Assembly: GCA_903927345.1 (NCBI GenBank)
Contig: CAIYMO010000057.1
Coordinates: 55,846-119,845 of the forward strand
DNA length: 64,000 nt
Source: an uncultured Armatimonadota bacterium
Lineage (GTDB): Bacteria > Armatimonadota > Fimbriimonadia > Fimbriimonadales > Fimbriimonadaceae
Reading direction: 5' to 3'
Both the position numbers and the translations under genes were made by a program. Of this stretch, positions 28,032 through 36,908 are shown one piece after another. Numbering within the stretch: the first letter of the stretch is position 1; every line of letters begins with the position of its first letter. A model generated the notes under the pieces. The model was given only the letters and a program-made list of their open reading frames with translations. It was not told the DNA's origin and did not search any database.

Positions 28032-28784
28032 ATGTCATCGGTGTGCCTATTCATCTGGCTGGCTAGTCGATTCACACGATTTGACGAGTACGCAACGGTC
28101 CAACAGAAGTATTTGGAATATGCAAGAGCGAACCACCGTCAGCTCTCGCAATTCGAAGCCGAACTGAATACCAATCTCAAAATGGAATCGACGGATACTG
28201 ACGAAGTCGACGCAAGAAAGTGGCTACAAGAGGCATGGGATAGATATCCAACATTGCTCAAGGCTTTGCTCGTTAAGTATGTCGAAGCTCCACTCGGTAC
28301 TTCCGAAAATGGACGGCTGAGCGGTGCGAGACTGTTTTTCGAGTGCCTTGCGCTCGCAAACCATCAAATCTGGGATACAGAACTTCGTGTCATTTCGAGG
28401 CATCGCGTCGAGTGGTCGCTCCATGATCGGTCCACATTTCACGCTTCAGTGGTCGAGCTCATAATTCACCATGGTAACGCAGAAGGATTTGCCCAACCCG
28501 GTGGAACCCCGGACATTGAGTGGATGGTTTCGTTTGATCGTTACTTCGAGTCGCAGTTAAGCAGCTTGCCTGATTCGCGGGAGCTAAAACGGAGAATTGC
28601 CGGAGTTCGTGCCGACATCAATGGACAAATGGAACTTATGGTGGGACCAGGAACGGACTACGCACCGCGGCTAAGAAAAGCCATTCGTGACTACTATCTC
28701 AAGGCAAATGCCGCCGATAAAGCGAGCGTAATGCGGTTGTTCAAGAACCGTCGGTTCGACCCAAGCGTCGGGGACGGCGGCTAG
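28032..28784 (+). CDS. Hypothetical protein, 250 aa
   Basis: A frame with an N-terminal hydrophobic anchor (SSVCLFIWLA) and then a mostly helical, charged body. Notable segments are ARKWLQEAWDRYPTLLKALL and a C-terminal basic helix. The start could lie further upstream because the frame is open there, but no better start codon was found. No family is recognised. A weak 6-bp hairpin (28809-28823) follows the gene. Confidence 0.7.
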   Translation: MSSVCLFIWLASRFTRFDEYATVQQKYLEYARANHRQLSQFEAELNTNLKMESTDTDEVDARKWLQEAWDRYPTLLKALLVKYVEAPLGTSENGRLSGARLFFECLALANHQIWDTELRVISRHRVEWSLHDRSTFHASVVELIIHHGNAEGFAQPGGTPDIEWMVSFDRYFESQLSSLPDSRELKRRIAGVRADINGQMELMVGPGTDYAPRLRKAIRDYYLKANAADKASVMRLFKNRRFDPSVGDGG

Positions 28785-28829
28785 AAAAACCTCACAAACC
28801 CCCTCAAGTTTCCTCTAAGGAAATCTTTA

Positions 28830-28857
28830 CGAGTCCCGATACAAATACCAGGACTCG
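28830..28857. promoter_or_regulatory. Inverted repeat upstream of the zinc-finger gene
   Basis: CGAGTCC and GGACTCG flank 14 bases that contain an AT-rich GATACAAAT word. The repeat ends 19 bases before the ATG at 28877, just ahead of the GGAG site, so it could be an operator or a leader hairpin. Confidence 0.45.
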
Positions 28858-28876
28858 AGAAGAGGAGACTTGAAAC

Positions 28877-29926
28877 ATGCCGGTTACGGAATTTGAATGC
28901 GCCATCGCCAAATCACAGATTGGTCGATATATTAACGGGGAAAAGCTTGGACAGGCGGTCGTTGACCAGCTGGAGTCGCACATCGCGGCATGTCCTCGCT
29001 GCAAGCTTGTGCTTGAAGAAAAACGAAACAGTTTGATGTCGACCATCGAGGCCGACCGCCAGGAGCGCATCCGCGCTACCAGTGAACCTATTCCAATGAC
29101 CGCTCCCACCGTCTCCTCGGGCGATATGGCACCCCAGCTAGATTCCCCTCGCCCGGAGACCTTTGGAGCGTTGGCACGCAAGTTCAGCGATCCTGCTGAG
29201 CCCGACGCCAAAATCGAGCTCCGACGACAGCTCGAAGCGTTGGCAAACAAGCGAACCGGACAGATCGAAATCCCGGTCGTCGCTCCCGCCTTTGCCCACC
29301 AAGAGCAAGTCGAAACCGTCAAGCTCCAGGTCGTTGAGCACGAACCGATCGGCAAACGAAATCTACTCGAGGCATTCGCCTTGTTCAAGCGCACCAAATC
29401 GACGGAGGCAGAAGAAGCGCCCGCCAATCCGAGCGACGATGCGTCCATGAAGAAGCCAATCGCCTACATGGCCGCCCTCACAACCGTTGTGATTGCCATG
29501 TCCCTCGTTGCGAAAAACCCAACGGCACTCTTCGGCCCTAAAGCCAACGATGCCAGAGTGGTTGCAAAGGTCCCGGTAACCAAGCCGAAGTCTGAAGCCG
29601 CCCAAAAGTTCGCCGCAATTCGAGAGAAGAGTAAGAAGCAACAAGCTGCAAAGCTCGCTGCCCTCAAGAAGAAGCAAGCCGCACAGGACGCAGCGAAGAA
29701 GGCAAACGTCGCCAAGACGATCAAGACGCCAACCATCGCTAAGCCGGTCGCAAAGCTGACTCCAAAGGTTGCCGCAAAGAAGCCTTCTCTCCCACGAAAC
29801 ATCGCCGTTGTGACTTCAAAACGAGCCACGAAAGCCCAGCGCTTTGTGACTCACAAGAAGCCTAGAACCCGAACCACTCCGAAGGCTCCTGAAAACGGAA
29901 CCGTCAAGATTTACGCTCCTAATTGA
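28877..29926 (+). CDS. zf-HC2 membrane protein with Lys/Ala-rich tail
   Basis: A 349-residue protein. Residues 8-42 hold the anti-sigma-type zinc finger (C8, H35, C39, C42 in ESHIAACPRC). A Pro/Glu-rich linker follows, then one transmembrane helix (IAYMAALTTVVIAMSLVA, about 198-215). About 130 periplasmic residues dominated by Lys, Ala and Gln repeats come last, ending in an Arg/Thr-rich segment. HC2 fingers bind ECF sigma factors, but no sigma gene is adjacent. The basic tail could contact peptidoglycan, polyanion or DNA. The STN-domain gene begins nine bases after its stop, so the pair is one operon. Confidence 0.85.
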   Translation: MPVTEFECAIAKSQIGRYINGEKLGQAVVDQLESHIAACPRCKLVLEEKRNSLMSTIEADRQERIRATSEPIPMTAPTVSSGDMAPQLDSPRPETFGALARKFSDPAEPDAKIELRRQLEALANKRTGQIEIPVVAPAFAHQEQVETVKLQVVEHEPIGKRNLLEAFALFKRTKSTEAEEAPANPSDDASMKKPIAYMAALTTVVIAMSLVAKNPTALFGPKANDARVVAKVPVTKPKSEAAQKFAAIREKSKKQQAAKLAALKKKQAAQDAAKKANVAKTIKTPTIAKPVAKLTPKVAAKKPSLPRNIAVVTSKRATKAQRFVTHKKPRTRTTPKAPENGTVKIYAPN

Positions 29927-29934
29927 GGTTAATG

Positions 29935-30525
29935 ATGAAAAAACTCCTTTTGACCGCGATCGTCCTCGGACTCTCCGTCGCAGCATTCGCCCAGAACCTA
30001 ACCGTTCGAGTGAAAGCAAAAGGCGAAGATATTCGAACCGTCATCGCAAGCATCTTTGAGCAAACTGGCCAGCAGTACGTCCTCCAGACCTCCGCTCGGC
30101 AAAGTCTCTACATGAATCTCGACGGAGTGACCCTCGAATACGCAATCGAAGTCATCTCCGAAGTCGCAGAACTCGAATTTGAGAAGAAGGCTGGCGTTTG
30201 GTACGTCCGCACCAAGAAACCAGTGGTGCACACCGAAGCCCAATCCTTCGCTCCAGCCGTGACCACAGTCACCAAAATCGACACCGCGGTCCTGGAAAAA
30301 AAGGTCTCGACCAAGCTGACAAAGACCTCGATTAAAGAAGTCTTCGCCCAGTTCGGTAAGCAAACCGGCACCACCATCGTAATCGACAAAGACGTTCCTT
30401 TGTACAAGATTGATGCATTTATGTACAACACATCGCTCAAATTTGCTCTCGAGCGAATCTGCAAGGCCGCTGGCCTGAAATACGAATTAGCCCCTGGCAA
30501 AACGGTACGCATTCGCAAAGCCTGA
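29935..30525 (+). CDS. Exported protein with two STN-like domains
   Basis: A 196-residue protein with signal peptide (MKKLLLTAIVLGLSVAAFAQ). Two related domains of about 70 residues follow: LTVRVKAKGEDIRTVIASIFEQTG...GVTLEYAIEVISEVAELEF and VSTKLTKTSIKEVFAQFGKQTG...NTSLKFALERICKAAGLKYEL. This is the secretin/TonB short N-terminal fold, without any secretin or receptor barrel. GAGG is six bases before the ATG at 29935. It may be a periplasmic adaptor working with the zinc-finger protein encoded just before it. Confidence 0.85.
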   Translation: MKKLLLTAIVLGLSVAAFAQNLTVRVKAKGEDIRTVIASIFEQTGQQYVLQTSARQSLYMNLDGVTLEYAIEVISEVAELEFEKKAGVWYVRTKKPVVHTEAQSFAPAVTTVTKIDTAVLEKKVSTKLTKTSIKEVFAQFGKQTGTTIVIDKDVPLYKIDAFMYNTSLKFALERICKAAGLKYELAPGKTVRIRKA

Positions 30526-30552
30526 GCCTAAATGCACGAGCAGCTCCTCATT

Positions 30553-30592
30553 GTCCGGTACCGCCCTTAACCCCGGCGACCGGACTTTTTTT
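30553..30592 (+). terminator. Intrinsic terminator after the STN gene
   Basis: GTCCGGT (30553-30559) pairs with ACCGGAC (30579-30585) and is followed directly by seven Ts. The T-run overlaps the stop codon of the convergent 41-codon gene. Confidence 0.87.
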
Positions 30593-30716
30593 ATTCCTCC
30601 TGATCCCAGAAGTAGGAATCCTTGCTATAAGCGTCGTCATTCCAATCCTTCGCCCGGTGCTCATAACTCCAGTCAGCGACGCCGAAGATGAGTTCGATCA
30701 GGTGGGTGAGGCACAT
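30591..30716 (-). CDS. Small acidic protein, 41 aa
   Basis: An ATG at 30716 with GAGG five bases upstream opens a 41-codon frame. It encodes a hydrophobic start (MCLTHLIELIFGV) and an acidic, aromatic tail (DWSYEHRAKDWND...YFWDQEE). It begins 21 bases after the rny stop on the same strand and ends at the terminator, so it is probably the last gene of recA-recX-rny. No family is recognised. Confidence 0.6.
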   Translation of the reverse strand: MCLTHLIELIFGVADWSYEHRAKDWNDDAYSKDSYFWDQEE

Positions 30717-30737
30717 CTTAACCTCAGTGAACGGAAA

Positions 30738-31916
30738 CTAGAGCTTGATGGTTTCAGAGAATCTGCTCTCACGAATCGCCGTGATGCTGATCTGTCCCTG
30801 ATGGTCTGAGGATTGACGGAGTTTCTCCCCGATCCGCTGAACAATCTTCTTCATATCTTCATCGGTTGCCTCGTCTGCCTTGATCAAAATTCGCAACTCA
30901 CGCCCTGCTTGAACCGCAAAACTCCGCTCGACCCCGGGCTCCGCATTCGCAATCGACTCAATCGCCTGCAACCGCTGGAGATAGTTGTCATGAGCTTCAC
31001 GACGAGCTCCCGGACGAGAAGCGCTCAGGATATCCGCGATAATCACGACTCGCGCTTCGGGCGACGCCGGCTCGATATCGTGATGATGCGCACCCACCGC
31101 ATTCAGCACCAACTCCGATTCACCCTGGCCCGCCAAGAACTCCATCCCAGTCAAAGCGTGCGCTCCTTCCGCATCCACCGCCTTTCCGATGTCGTGCAGT
31201 AGTGCCGCCCGCTTCGCCTGGACGTGATCAAGCCCCAACTCCTCCGCGATTTTAGCGGCAAATAATGCAGTCTCCACACTGTGATCGAGGACGTTCTGAG
31301 CGAAGCTAGTTCGAAACTTCAGTTTGCCCAGCGTCTGAAGAACTGGCTTGGGCAGCGACAAATCAAGCTTGCGCGCCGCACCTTCTCCCGCCTGAAACAT
31401 CGAATTCTCAACCTGCTTCTGAGCGCTCTGGTGGGCCTCTTCAATCTTCGAAGGCTGAATCTTGCCATCCTTGATCAACGCTTTAAGGGTCAGAAGGGCA
31501 ATCTCGCGACGGTAAGGGTCAAAGCTGCTGAGGGTGACCATATTCTCAGCGTCATCAATCACCAGTTCAACCCCAGTCGTCTGTTCAAACGACTTCAGGT
31601 TGCGTCCTTCCCGTCCAATGATCCGACCCTTCAGATCAGGCGATTCTAGCGCTAGTGTGGTTGTGGATGCCTCAACGGCAACCCGCATCGAGCTCGACTC
31701 CATCGCCGTCAAAAGACGATCTCGCACCTCCACATCTTCGTCCAGCCAGACCCAGCTCTCAGCCGGAACCAGGCGCTCAACCTCCCGGACAACATCCCGA
31801 GTGATCTCTCTAACAACCTCAACCTCCCGAACTTCGGTGACAACTTTTGGCTTCTGGCCGAGCAGATAAGCCAAAACGCCACAGACGACGGCAAGAAAGG
31901 CGACGAGATAAATCAT
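30738..31916 (-). CDS. rny: Ribonuclease Y, short form
   Basis: A 392-residue RNase Y with an N-terminal membrane helix (IYLVAFLAVVCGVLAYLLG), a KH domain (KGRIIGREGRNLKSFEQTTGVELVID) and an HD domain (LLHDIGKA; later HHHDIEP), ending with the conserved RIGEKL...GQ/ISITAIRE. It is the membrane-bound endonuclease that starts mRNA decay. Usual members are about 520 residues. Here the long coiled coil between helix and KH is cut to about 60 residues. The start overlaps recX by four bases. Confidence 0.94.
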   Translation of the reverse strand: MIYLVAFLAVVCGVLAYLLGQKPKVVTEVREVEVVREITRDVVREVERLVPAESWVWLDEDVEVRDRLLTAMESSSMRVAVEASTTTLALESPDLKGRIIGREGRNLKSFEQTTGVELVIDDAENMVTLSSFDPYRREIALLTLKALIKDGKIQPSKIEEAHQSAQKQVENSMFQAGEGAARKLDLSLPKPVLQTLGKLKFRTSFAQNVLDHSVETALFAAKIAEELGLDHVQAKRAALLHDIGKAVDAEGAHALTGMEFLAGQGESELVLNAVGAHHHDIEPASPEARVVIIADILSASRPGARREAHDNYLQRLQAIESIANAEPGVERSFAVQAGRELRILIKADEATDEDMKKIVQRIGEKLRQSSDHQGQISITAIRESRFSETIKL

Positions 31917-32362
31917 TCAGACTCAGCCCAAGAGAGGTTTTCCAGGACTGATTCAATTGTGGACTCATCAAAGCCCCGCGAATAAAGAAACCGCCCGATT
32001 TTCGGTGCAGGTGCGGGAGTTTTATACTTACGAGCGACCAAATCCTGGGCCCGAGAAAGCTCCGACGGTAGCCGGGAAGCGATCAACTCTAAACCCGCCA
32101 CGGGTTCGATCCCAATCGTCGCAAGACGGCGAAGAATCTCCTGATCACCCACCAACTTGCGTTCTCCGAGCGCATATAGAATGGAGTCCACCGCCCGCTG
32201 ATCGCTGACAAATCCCGATGCCGCCAGGAGCTCAACAGCTTCCGCTGCGGCAATAGAGTCATGCCGAACAGATAGCTTTGAAAGAAGTTCGGCAATTGCG
32301 TAATCCCGACGCAACAAAAGCTTTGTTGCGTCGGAGATCGCAGCACGAACCTCGTCGGTCAT
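31913..32362 (-). CDS. recX: Regulatory protein RecX
   Basis: A 149-residue helical protein with RecX-type three-helix repeats (LLLRRDYAIAELLSKL; IGRFLYSRGFDESTIESVL). RecX inhibits RecA filaments. Position is decisive: it starts eight bases after recA and overlaps rny by four. Sequence conservation is modest. Confidence 0.88.
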   Translation of the reverse strand: MTDEVRAAISDATKLLLRRDYAIAELLSKLSVRHDSIAAAEAVELLAASGFVSDQRAVDSILYALGERKLVGDQEILRRLATIGIEPVAGLELIASRLPSELSRAQDLVARKYKTPAPAPKIGRFLYSRGFDESTIESVLENLSWAESE

Positions 32363-32370
32363 AACCGACT

Positions 32371-33492
32371 CTACAGCTCCATTTCTGGATCGAGCTCGTC
32401 TTCTTCCTGATCAATCACCGCTGTATTCTTCAGCGCTGCACGCTCAAGAGCAAACGCGTCTCGAATCTTCTTATCAATCTCGTTAAAGATCGCGGTGTTC
32501 TCTTCAAGGAAGGTCCGAGCGTTATCTCGTCCCTGACCAAGCCGCTGCTCGCCGTAGTTGTAAAACGTTCCGCTTCGGTTGATGATGTTTCGAATCACAC
32601 CGATGTCGAGAACGTCGCCAGCTCGGGAAATTCCCTTGCCAAAGATCATGTCGAACTCGGCCGTCTTAAACGGAGGCGCAACCTTGTTCTTCACAACCTT
32701 GACCTTGGTTCGAGCACCGATCTGTTCAGTGCCCACCTTAATTGCGTCTCCCTTTCGGACTTCAAGTCGAACCGAAGCCCAGAACTTAAGCGCCCGTCCA
32801 CCCGGAGTCGTTTCTGGGTTGCCGTACATCACGCCAATCTTCTCGCGAATCTGGTTGATAAAGATCGCTGCAGTCTTGGACTTGTTCAAAGAGCCACCAA
32901 GCTTTCGTAGAGCCTGCGACATCATTCGAGCTTGAAGGCCGACGTGCGAGTCGCCCATCTCACCCTCAATTTCGGCGCGAGGAACGAGAGCCGCGACTGA
33001 GTCGATGACGACCAGTCCGACCGCCCCCGACTTGATAATCGTATCGGCAATCTCAAGTGCTTCCTCTCCGCTCGAAGGCTGGGAGATGTAGAGCTTGTCG
33101 ATATCAACACCAAGCGTCTGCGCGTATTCGGTATCCAGCGCGTGCTCAGCGTCGATGTAAAGGCAGAGTTCGCCCTTCCGTTGCGCTTCGGCGACAACAT
33201 GGAGAGCCAGGGTCGTCTTACCGCCCGATTCTGGTCCATAAATTTCGGTGATTCGACCGGAAGGAATTCCGCCGATGCCAAGAGCCATATCAAGATTCAA
33301 AGAGCCCGTCGAAATAGACTCGATTGCATCTCGCTGGTCCTGGCCCATCTGCATGACCGAACCCTTGCCGAAGTTCTTTTCGACTTGGCTAAGAGCCATT
33401 TGCAATGCTCTTGCTTTGTCATCCAACGCCACATCGGCGATTTTCTCTGTCGTTGCTGATGCCTTTCTCACGATCCCTCTTGTTCGCGCCAA
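32371..33492 (-). CDS. recA: Recombinase RecA
   Basis: A 373-residue RecA with Walker [10 protein letters not shown], the [10 protein letters not shown] region, Walker [10 protein letters not shown], loop L1 [12 protein letters not shown] and loop L2 [19 protein letters not shown]. The C-terminus is acidic ([11 protein letters not shown]). The upstream limit is a TTG at 33492; a GTG at 33471 with AGAGGG just before it is a possible alternative. It heads recA-recX-rny. Confidence 0.98.
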   Translation of the reverse strand: MARTRGIVRKASATTEKIADVALDDKARALQMALSQVEKNFGKGSVMQMGQDQRDAIESISTGSLNLDMALGIGGIPSGRITEIYGPESGGKTTLALHVVAEAQRKGELCLYIDAEHALDTEYAQTLGVDIDKLYISQPSSGEEALEIADTIIKSGAVGLVVIDSVAALVPRAEIEGEMGDSHVGLQARMMSQALRKLGGSLNKSKTAAIFINQIREKIGVMYGNPETTPGGRALKFWASVRLEVRKGDAIKVGTEQIGARTKVKVVKNKVAPPFKTAEFDMIFGKGISRAGDVLDIGVIRNIINRSGTFYNYGEQRLGQGRDNARTFLEENTAIFNEIDKKIRDAFALERAALKNTAVIDQEEDELDPEMEL

Positions 33493-33509
33493 TGGGCGAA
33501 GTAGTAGCC

Positions 33510-33531
33510 ATTATACATAGACGCCCGTCTA
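33510..33531 (-). promoter_or_regulatory. recA promoter -10 box with overlapping palindrome
   Basis: TATAAT (33515-33510, minus strand) lies 17 bases upstream of the TTG start. Immediately upstream is the 14-bp palindrome TAGACG-CC-CGTCTA (33518-33531), placed between the -10 and a weak -35. Such a position fits a repressor operator, possibly the SOS box of this lineage. It does not match the E. coli or Bacillus LexA consensus. Confidence 0.65.
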
Positions 33532-33588
33532 GTAAACCACTTTTTTTCGGATTTCCTAAAATTGGTTTTGCGCTACGATATTCATACG

Positions 33589-35967
33589 ATGCGAAGGAGC
33601 TGGATTTTGGGGTTATGCTTCGCCACCTCTGTGGCGTGTGCACAGCAAGAGCTCACAATCCGCATGATGTCCGGCCCTTACGGAATCCCTCCGAAGGAGT
33701 CAACGTCCACCTCCGCTCAAATCAAGCGCAAAACGTTCGAAGAGTTCCACCGTGCAAACCCTGGGCTTCGAGTCGTCAATGCAGGCGGTCTAAGCTTCAC
33801 CGGCGGAAACCTCGACGATTCGATGTTCCTGATGTCCATGGCGGGCGACTCTGCCCCCGACGTCTTCTACGTCAACTTCCGCCAGTATTACACCTTCCTT
33901 GAGCAAGGCTTCTGCCGTCCTCTCGACGACCTCATCGCCAAAGATCCCCAGGTCATGGAGCGATGCAACCCCACCGTCAAGGGCGTCCTCACAAGCTACG
34001 ATGGCAAAGTCTACGCAGTCCCATTTTTCCAAGTCGCCGTAGCGCTCTACTATCGCAAAGACCTCTTCAAAGAAGCCGGTTTAGACCCCCAGAAGCCACC
34101 TAAGGACTGGAACGAGTTCTACGATTACTCCAAGAAGCTCAGCAACCCCTCCAAGGGTCGTAGTGGTTTCATGATTTCCTCTCCCCCCGGCTACCAGTGG
34201 TCCAATTTCATCTACGCCGCCGGTGGCGAAGCCGTAAAGCAAGAAGGCACCCGCTGGAAGTCAGCCATCAACACTCCGGAAGCCGCAAAGTCGATCGAAT
34301 TCTTCCGCAAAATGCTGGTCGGCAAAGACGCACCTGCCGCGATTTCAAAAAACCTGAGCGACGACATTCGGACCGGCAAAACCGCGATGTGGCTCAACTA
34401 CTCCAATGACGTCCTCATCCAGTCCAGTGACCTCTCGCCCAGCGTGGTTGGAATGGCCCAAGTCCCCGCCGGTCCTGCAGGATACGCAAACGAAATCAAC
34501 GCCGGAATGTGGGCGATCTCGTCCCGCGTAACCGATCCCAAGAAGCTCGAGGCCTGCTGGAAGTTCATCAAGTTCTTCGCCGGAGACGAAGCTGCAAAGA
34601 TCAACACCGACAAGTGCGTCGAACTCGGAATGGGGAATCTGGTCAACCCGATTTTCCTCAAAAAATTTGGCTACAACGAGTATCTCGCCCAAGTCGACCC
34701 CTCCTATATCAAGGCGAACGAAGAGCTCTTTAAAACCGGTCACCCCGAACCCTACGGTAAGAACTGCCAGCAGGTCTATTCCGTGCTCGATAACATGCTC
34801 GACCGAGCCCGGCTCAATCCGTCCGAGCCCGCCAACCAAATCCTCGCCTCCGCCGCTCAGGAGATGGATGAGAAGCTCCTCGGCTACACACCACCCGAAG
34901 TCTTAGCCAAACAACGCGGCTGGGCGGCTGGCATTCTGGCGACCATCTGCGTGTTTCTCACAGGCCTAGGCTTCTGGCTCATCAAGAAAGCCCGGACCAC
35001 CCCAGACACCTTCGTCGAGCGCATCCCAGCAGGAACAAACCGTGCAAAGATGCGCCGGTTCATGACGGTCTGCTTGTTCCCGGCGGTCGCAACAATTGCC
35101 ACATGGCACTACTATCCCCTTCTCCGGGGCCTCGTAATCGCGTTCCAAGACTACGGAATCCAGCGTGGCGCCCGTTGGGTCGGTCTCGATAACTTCATCG
35201 GCGTCTTTACCCAGCCACTCTTCTACCAGTCCCTCTGGAACTCGTTCGTCTACGTCTTCCTTGCGGTGTCGATCGGCTTCCTCATGCCGATCTTCTTGGC
35301 GCTTGCCCTCAACGAAATCCCTAGGTTCAAAGTCTTCTTCCGAACGGTCTTTTACCTTCCCGCAATGACGTCCTCGATCGTCATCGCGTTTGTCTGGAGG
35401 CAGCTCTACGACAAGTCACCCACTGGGCTTCTCAACACGCTTCTCAAGCCGATCATTGACGGCGTGATTAACCCAATCTTCGCCAAGATCGGCCACGAAC
35501 CCTGGCCGACCGCGTTCGATTGGCTTGGCGACCCATCGCTCGCGATGTTCGCCGTTGTTCTCCCCGGAATCTGGGCAGGGGCCGGCCCCGGCTCGATCCT
35601 CTACCTGGCGGCTCTTAAGAACATTCAGCCCGAAGGCTACGAAGCCGCCGACCTCGATGGCGCAAGCTGGGTGCAAAAGATCCGCTTCATCACTCTCCCC
35701 GGGCTCAAGCCGCTGATCCTGATTAACCTCCTTGGCGTCTTCATCGCCGGGTTCAAGGCGATGGAGAACATCTTCGTCCTCACCCAAGGCGGCCCTCTCA
35801 ACTCAACCCGAACAATCGGCCTTGAGGTCTGGCAAAACGCCTTCATGTACCTTAAGTTCGGCTATGCAACAGCAGCGGCTTGGGTCATGGGTTCAATCCT
35901 CGTCGGGTTCACGCTCATCCAAATCCGAACCCTTCTCAAGATGCGATTCCAGACCGCAAAGGTCTAA
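33589..35967 (+). CDS. Sugar-type ABC transporter: binding protein fused to MalF-like permease
   Basis: A 792-residue protein starting at the ATG at 33589, with a signal peptide (MRRSWILGLCFATSVACA). Residues of about 20-440 form a family 1 extracellular solute-binding protein (APDVFYVNFRQYYTFLEQG, KVYAVPFFQVAVALYYRKDLFKEAGLDP, AINTPEAAKSIEFFRKML). A membrane helix (ILATICVFLTGLGFWL) follows, then a complete MalF-type permease with EAA loop EAADLDGASWVQKIRFITLPGLKP. It imports a sugar or oligosaccharide. Fusion of this binding domain to the permease is unusual. No MalG partner or ATPase follows in the window. Confidence 0.9.
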   Translation: MRRSWILGLCFATSVACAQQELTIRMMSGPYGIPPKESTSTSAQIKRKTFEEFHRANPGLRVVNAGGLSFTGGNLDDSMFLMSMAGDSAPDVFYVNFRQYYTFLEQGFCRPLDDLIAKDPQVMERCNPTVKGVLTSYDGKVYAVPFFQVAVALYYRKDLFKEAGLDPQKPPKDWNEFYDYSKKLSNPSKGRSGFMISSPPGYQWSNFIYAAGGEAVKQEGTRWKSAINTPEAAKSIEFFRKMLVGKDAPAAISKNLSDDIRTGKTAMWLNYSNDVLIQSSDLSPSVVGMAQVPAGPAGYANEINAGMWAISSRVTDPKKLEACWKFIKFFAGDEAAKINTDKCVELGMGNLVNPIFLKKFGYNEYLAQVDPSYIKANEELFKTGHPEPYGKNCQQVYSVLDNMLDRARLNPSEPANQILASAAQEMDEKLLGYTPPEVLAKQRGWAAGILATICVFLTGLGFWLIKKARTTPDTFVERIPAGTNRAKMRRFMTVCLFPAVATIATWHYYPLLRGLVIAFQDYGIQRGARWVGLDNFIGVFTQPLFYQSLWNSFVYVFLAVSIGFLMPIFLALALNEIPRFKVFFRTVFYLPAMTSSIVIAFVWRQLYDKSPTGLLNTLLKPIIDGVINPIFAKIGHEPWPTAFDWLGDPSLAMFAVVLPGIWAGAGPGSILYLAALKNIQPEGYEAADLDGASWVQKIRFITLPGLKPLILINLLGVFIAGFKAMENIFVLTQGGPLNSTRTIGLEVWQNAFMYLKFGYATAAAWVMGSILVGFTLIQIRTLLKMRFQTAKV

Positions 35968-36073
35968 ATCAAGCGTCAAAAGCAACGGATCAAGTCCTGA
36001 GAAACTGCCACCTCGGCGAGCTCAATAACGTAGGAAAGGTACGCTTCTCCAACGCGATCAGGCCGTGGTGAAA

Positions 36074-36409
36074 ATGAATACATATGCAATTTGGGTTGAC
36101 TTGCGCGACGGTCGAGAAGACCTCGCATTCAGCGACGCAGTCCAAGCGTTTCTCGGCTCGCTTCAATCGCAAGGTCTGCTCGAGTCTTTCACGCTCGAAC
36201 GCAGAAAGTTCGGCTTCAGCCCCGAGGGACTTGGCGAATTCCACATCCGAATTCAAACCAAAACGCTCGATCAGCTCGACCAGGCATTCCACGAAGCCGC
36301 AACCCGAAGTGGGCATACCGAAGCCCTCCACGCCGAAGTGTTCCGACGTGTCGTAAACTTCAAATCCGCCCTTTACCGCTCCTTCCCCGACGAGGTTCGA
36401 GTCCGATGA
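36074..36409 (+). CDS. DUF6614-like small protein
   Basis: A 111-residue protein starting at the ATG at 36074, preferred to GTGs three codons up. Its pattern (YAIWVDLRDGREDLAFSDAVQAFLGSLQSQGLLESFTLERRKFGF...LGEFHIRIQTKTLDQLDQAF) resembles the DUF6614 family, small ferredoxin-like-fold proteins of unknown role. The stop overlaps the next gene (ATGA). Confidence 0.8.
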   Translation: MNTYAIWVDLRDGREDLAFSDAVQAFLGSLQSQGLLESFTLERRKFGFSPEGLGEFHIRIQTKTLDQLDQAFHEAATRSGHTEALHAEVFRRVVNFKSALYRSFPDEVRVR

Positions 36410-36897
36410 ACCAACGAAGCATCCCCGTTCTTGCCAGCCTAGTCTGCGCACTCTCGCTCGGTGGTTGCATCTCAGCGGACCAGAAAACGAGGCCATTCCT
36501 TGGGATGTGGGTAGGGAAGTTCGCCGTCTCCAACGTCGGAGTCGGTCCAAACACTGCTGACGATCAGCGCCGACACACTCTCACCGGCTATGTGCGCGTC
36601 CTCCTCGACCGAAAGGCTTATCTGATGCACCTCGAAGGCGAGCAACAAGTCATCGAAATCAAAGGCGAATGGGTTTATCGAGGAAGTCAGTTGATCCTCA
36701 GCCCGAAGAAGGTCGAAGTCAAAGACGAGTACGAAGATGGCCCCAACCCCAACCGCAAATATGTCCCTTCTGACGAGCTGACAAAGGCGTATCAGCAGAA
36801 ACTCACATTCAATCTCAACAAGGCCGCCAACGAATACTCGGCACCAGAAATGAAAATTGCATTCCTAAACGGGACACACTCGTTCAAAAAGGAATAA
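36406..36897 (+). CDS. Lipoprotein, 163 aa
   Basis: Signal peptide with lipobox LGGC (Cys at about 21), then a beta-rich domain with a lipocalin-like opening (RPFLGMWVGKFAVSNV) and strands such as HTLTGYVRVLLDRKAYLMHL and GEWVYRGSQLILSPKKVEV. No family is named with confidence. It is coupled by four bases to the DUF6614-like gene and followed 11 bases later by the ligase gene. Confidence 0.8.
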   Translation: MNQRSIPVLASLVCALSLGGCISADQKTRPFLGMWVGKFAVSNVGVGPNTADDQRRHTLTGYVRVLLDRKAYLMHLEGEQQVIEIKGEWVYRGSQLILSPKKVEVKDEYEDGPNPNRKYVPSDELTKAYQQKLTFNLNKAANEYSAPEMKIAFLNGTHSFKKE

Positions 36898-36908
36898 AGT
36901 TATAGCGC

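Noticed and set aside
36390..36412. tRNA T-loop-like GGTTCGAGTCC
   Set aside because: It is coding sequence at the end of the DUF6614-like gene; no tRNA arms surround it.
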